Part shown: positions 61,782 to 64,000 of the stretch, in pieces
Position numbering within the stretch: the stretch's first letter is position 1
Layout of the letters: each line of letters begins with the position of its first letter
Source: Prolixibacteraceae bacterium
Lineage (GTDB): Bacteria > Bacteroidota > Bacteroidia > Bacteroidales > Prolixibacteraceae
Length of the DNA stretch: 64,000 nt
Direction of reading: 5' to 3'
Assembly: GCA_021740385.1 (NCBI GenBank)
Contig: JAIOZY010000014.1
Location: forward strand, 18,007-82,006
Program-made: the position numbers and the translations under genes
Notes under the pieces: generated by a model
What the model was told of the DNA's origin: nothing
The model's input: only the letters and a program-made list of their open reading frames with translations
Databases searched by the model: none

Positions 61782-62156
61782 TCCCCCAACCCGATACGCA
61801 CCGGGAATAACAATGTTGGGCTTCCCTTCCGCCCAGCCGATTTTCATCGGCAATCTTTACAGGTTGTGAGAAAACTAAATCAGTAGTGTCCGGTAAAAAT
61901 TACAGCAATAAAAAAACTTGTAACAATCATAATAATCACTAATTTAGATGGCGTAAATTTTTTGAAGAAAAACACGTAGCTGCACACCCCGTAAAAAATC
62001 AGGGAAGACAAGTTGGGAAAGGGCCGGGGGCGTATGAAATGCTTTTGATATATCAAACAAAACCTGAACATATCCAACAAATAACGTTCGGTAGATTCGA
62101 AAAATATGAACATATATAAACAAGTTGGCAGCAAGCAAAACTAACAGATACAACAG
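61782..62156. other. Intergenic region with IS-end-like repeat and cassette-like border
   Basis: TGTCCGGTAAAAATT at 61887-61901 repeats the 15-mer at 58547. GTTGGCAGC at 62124-62132 lies 25 bp before the next ORF and is complementary to GCTGCCAA at 63031-63038. Base composition turns clearly AT-richer from here on. No gene is supported; a minus-strand open frame here looks non-coding. Confidence 0.5.
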
Positions 62157-62462
62157 ATGGATACAGATGATTTATCAAGAGAATCTTACGAAGGGATTTT
62201 AATCGAGGCAGAAAAATTGACACATGATTTGACTTTGCATTTTGGAGTTTTGTCGGGTGATTGTAAAAACGAGACCGAATATCTTGATAAAGCTGAAAAA
62301 TTGACCCGAGAAATAATGAAAGCGGAAGATTGGGAGATTGACGATTTATTTTGGGGTAATCCTCCAAAAAAAGAGGAACTGGAATTTACGTGCAAAAAAA
62401 TATTGGTGAATATTCAGAAAGTTAAATCTATTCCGATAGAGAAACGTAAATTTGATTTTTAA
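62157..62462 (+). CDS. Orphan 101-residue protein
   Basis: A small acidic helical protein (SYEGILIEAEKLTHDLTLHF, EKLTREIMKAEDWEIDDLFW) with no signal, membrane segment or motif I recognise. KKEELEFTCKKILVNIQKVK forms a C-terminal helix. It has no counterpart in the rest of the window and lies in an AT-rich stretch. It is followed after 16 bp by the kinase-like gene, with which it may be co-transcribed. Confidence 0.65.
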   Translation: MDTDDLSRESYEGILIEAEKLTHDLTLHFGVLSGDCKNETEYLDKAEKLTREIMKAEDWEIDDLFWGNPPKKEELEFTCKKILVNIQKVKSIPIEKRKFDF

Positions 62463-62478
62463 TCATCACGGAGACTTT

Positions 62479-63051
62479 ATGATTATATATTTAGTTGGAA
62501 TAAGCTGTATTGGTAAAACAACCATTGGAAAACTCCTAGCTGATAAGATTGATTATTCTTTCTATGATTTAGATGAAGAAATACAGGATTATTATAAAAA
62601 ACCAATCGAACGGATTCAGGATGAATGTTTAACAATGAACGGATATAGAGAAAAAGCCAGCGTTGTATTGGATAAGCTATTCTCAAAAAACATTGATTCC
62701 GTTATTTCAGGAACACCATCTGGATTGAAATTTTCATATCTTCAAGTGTATAAACGACATAAAGGCAAAGAATTGATTTCTATATGTTTAAATGATTCTT
62801 TTGAGAACGTTTTGGATAGGTTAACCTTCTATGATAAAGACTCTAATCCAATAATAGAAAAATTAGATGAATCGAAAAACAAGAGATTTTTAAAAGAGAT
62901 TCGAGCGGATTATAATTTTTTCAAAGATTCATACAAACGAGCAGATTTTCAGATAAATATTGATAGTGTGGGTTTAGATAAAATCCCTGAATTGATTATA
63001 AATACGATAGGTATAAATGAACTAATGCCAGCTGCCAATACGCGGTCATAA
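62479..63051 (+). CDS. Shikimate-kinase-like P-loop protein
   Basis: A 190-residue nucleoside-triphosphate kinase fold. MIIYLVGISCIGKTTIGKLL is the Walker A region, FYDLDEEIQDYYKK the DxD, and TMNGYREKASVVLDKLF the Arg of shikimate kinases. The GGG motif is replaced by SGTPSG, and the usual lid is longer (YDKDSNPIIEKLDESKNKRF), so the substrate is probably not shikimate. ATG 62479 is preferred to 62452. The last residues (NELMPAANTRS) run into the attC-like fold, a sign that the gene's end was set by a recombination border. Confidence 0.8.
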   Translation: MIIYLVGISCIGKTTIGKLLADKIDYSFYDLDEEIQDYYKKPIERIQDECLTMNGYREKASVVLDKLFSKNIDSVISGTPSGLKFSYLQVYKRHKGKELISICLNDSFENVLDRLTFYDKDSNPIIEKLDESKNKRFLKEIRADYNFFKDSYKRADFQINIDSVGLDKIPELIINTIGINELMPAANTRS

Positions 63052-63175
63052 AACATTGCGCGGATAGTGCTATATTTGAACGAAATAACATTTAATCAAC
63101 GACTTATCGGGTTGATAGGTTTGTGCTTCGAAATGCGCAACGTTTCATACCGCCACCGTTACCTGCCGTAATGCA
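63031..63175. other. attC-like imperfect inverted repeat
   Basis: The arms 63042-63061 (GCGGTCATAAAACATTGCGC) and 63135-63154 (GCGCAACGTTTCATACCGCC) pair with few mismatches. Inside, ATCAAC...GTTGAT forms a second stem. GCTGCCAA at 63031 is complementary to TTGGCAGC at 62125-62132. This layout resembles integron attC sites bounding a cassette of one or two orphan genes. The canonical R' core GTTRRRY is not exact, and no integrase is in the window. Confidence 0.45.
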
Positions 63176-63235
63176 AAAAAACGCCACTGCTGATTGAAAC
63201 ATTCCATACGGTTCAATGCAAAATAATTTAAAAGC

Positions 63236-63243
63236 TATCTTTG
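63236..63243 (+). promoter_or_regulatory. -7 element of the Fic gene
   Basis: TATCTTTG, 14 bp before the ATG at 63258. Confidence 0.65.
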
Positions 63244-63257
63244 TAAAAAGACATTTT

Positions 63258-64000
63258 ATGATATTAGAAATATTGACATCAAAACTTCTAAATGAATTCA
63301 CAGCTATAGTGAAACATTCTCCGCTCGGGAAATTGGACAAAGCTGAGAAATTAGATTTTCCTGTCGATTATTTTCAATTCTATAAATCTGTTTCTTCTGT
63401 ATATTCTTCTAAAATTGAAGGAGAGGATATCGATTTTGATAGTTATTTCAAACACAGATTTTTAAATGTTAAATTCAAACCTGATTATACCCGAAAAGCA
63501 GATGATTTATATGCAGCCTATGACTTTATTGATAAACAAAAACTAAACTTAAAAAACGCACAAAAAGCACACGGGATTTTAAGTTCAAAGCTTTTACCTA
63601 AAAGTCAGCAAGGATTGATTCGGACCAACCCAATGTTTGTAATCAACAGCGATGATAGGATTGAATATGTTGCTGCACCTCCAGAGCTAGTAAAAGGAGA
63701 ATTAGAGAAATTATTTATTGACGTTGATTTATTGTTAAACACGGATTTAAATGATTTTGAGATTTTTTATTATGCCGCAATGATTCATTTAGTATTTGTC
63801 AAGATTCATCCCTTTCAAGATGGAAATGGAAGAACTGCCCGATTGTTAGAGAAATGGTTTTTAATTGAGAAAATAGGAGAAAAAGCAACTTCTGTGCAAT
63901 TAGAAAAAAACTATTACATTAGACTTAATGACTATTATTCAAATATTAGAAAACTTGGATTAGAGTACGAGGATTTAGATTATAATAAAAGTTTAGACTT
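63258..64000 (+). CDS. Fic-domain protein (3' end cut off by the window edge)
   Basis: The first 247 residues of a Fic protein. The catalytic motif is IHPFQDGNGRTARL (HxFxDGNGRxxR), with the AMPylation His. An inhibitory (S/T)xxxEG-type helix motif SSVYSSKIEGED lies at about residues 50-61, well before the catalytic loop, as in class II Fic enzymes that keep themselves inactive. Fic proteins transfer AMP or other nucleotides to target proteins; bacterial ones include toxins and housekeeping regulators. It has its own promoter and low-GC neighbours. The frame is open at base 64000. Confidence 0.92.
   Translation, partial: MILEILTSKLLNEFTAIVKHSPLGKLDKAEKLDFPVDYFQFYKSVSSVYSSKIEGEDIDFDSYFKHRFLNVKFKPDYTRKADDLYAAYDFIDKQKLNLKNAQKAHGILSSKLLPKSQQGLIRTNPMFVINSDDRIEYVAAPPELVKGELEKLFIDVDLLLNTDLNDFEIFYYAAMIHLVFVKIHPFQDGNGRTARLLEKWFLIEKIGEKATSVQLEKNYYIRLNDYYSNIRKLGLEYEDLDYNKSLD

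Noticed and set aside
61880..62134. Minus-strand open frame of 84 codons
   Set aside because: Low-complexity, no start signal, overlaps the IS-end-like repeat and cassette border; no family resemblance.

Overview
The window is chromosomal DNA of a Bacteroidota bacterium, most likely a Bacteroidales/Marinilabiliales-type anaerobe or facultative anaerobe. Evidence: promoters follow the Bacteroidota -7 consensus TAnnTTTG (4871, 32108, 40366, 54463, 57420, 59350, 63236); two secreted proteins carry type IX secretion (T9SS) C-terminal sorting domains; there is a TonB-dependent receptor with a carboxypeptidase-like N-domain; purL is the long single-chain form; and a four-subunit 2-oxoacid:ferredoxin oxidoreductase is present. 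The species cannot be named from this sequence.

Layout. 1-11.4 kb is a hexuronate catabolic island. A leftward unit holds KDG kinase, KDPG aldolase, a fructuronate-reductase-like SDR, a second PfkB kinase and a XylF-like binding lipoprotein. A rightward unit holds a LacI regulator, uxaC and an unknown lipoprotein. A second leftward unit holds another LacI regulator, kduI, a KdgF-like cupin and a KduD-like SDR. Glucuronate (UxaC, then the SDR) and unsaturated uronates (KdgF, KduI, KduD) converge on KDG, which is phosphorylated and split by the aldolase. Mannonate dehydratase is not in the window. Both regulator genes have operators of one shape, TGCAAwCGwTTGyA.

11.5-17.2 kb: a membrane protein, a CDF metal transporter, a small histidine kinase, and an amtB-PII-outer-membrane-protein nitrogen unit behind a good promoter. 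17.6-24.8 kb: a phenylpyruvate-centred cluster of PaaK-type ligase, double-ACT protein, prephenate dehydratase, aminotransferase and VorDBAC. In front of pheA lies a 20-codon Phe-rich leader peptide followed by an intrinsic terminator, the signature of ribosome-mediated attenuation. 25-32 kb: a PAS histidine kinase with an unusual H-box, purL, and tRNA-Leu(GAG).

32.2-38.6 kb is repeat-rich. The tRNA tail with its terminator is triplicated as exact-length 110-bp tandem units. It is followed by a dispersed repeat with a GGTTGA hexamer tract (second copy at 58.25 kb), a giant CotH/T9SS protein, a small gene graveyard and a stand-alone AICAR transformylase. 38.6-56.8 kb is mostly housekeeping: QueG-like protein, TspO-like protein, parE-parC-aroK, M16 peptidase, GH5-like hydrolase, plsC-dgk-HAD, M23 peptidase, zapA and rny.

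56.9-64 kb is accessory: a 244-bp element bounded by 15-bp inverted repeats and holding a decayed REP-associated transposase tail, the second hexamer repeat, LysE, a TonB receptor, then an AT-rich stretch with small orphan genes, an attC-like fold and a Fic protein that runs off the end. I see no CRISPR array, rRNA or intact transposase. The strongest candidates for new biology are the Phe attenuator/phenylpyruvate node, the tRNA-tail triplication, the hexamer-bearing dispersed repeat, the REPIN-like element and the cassette-like right end.
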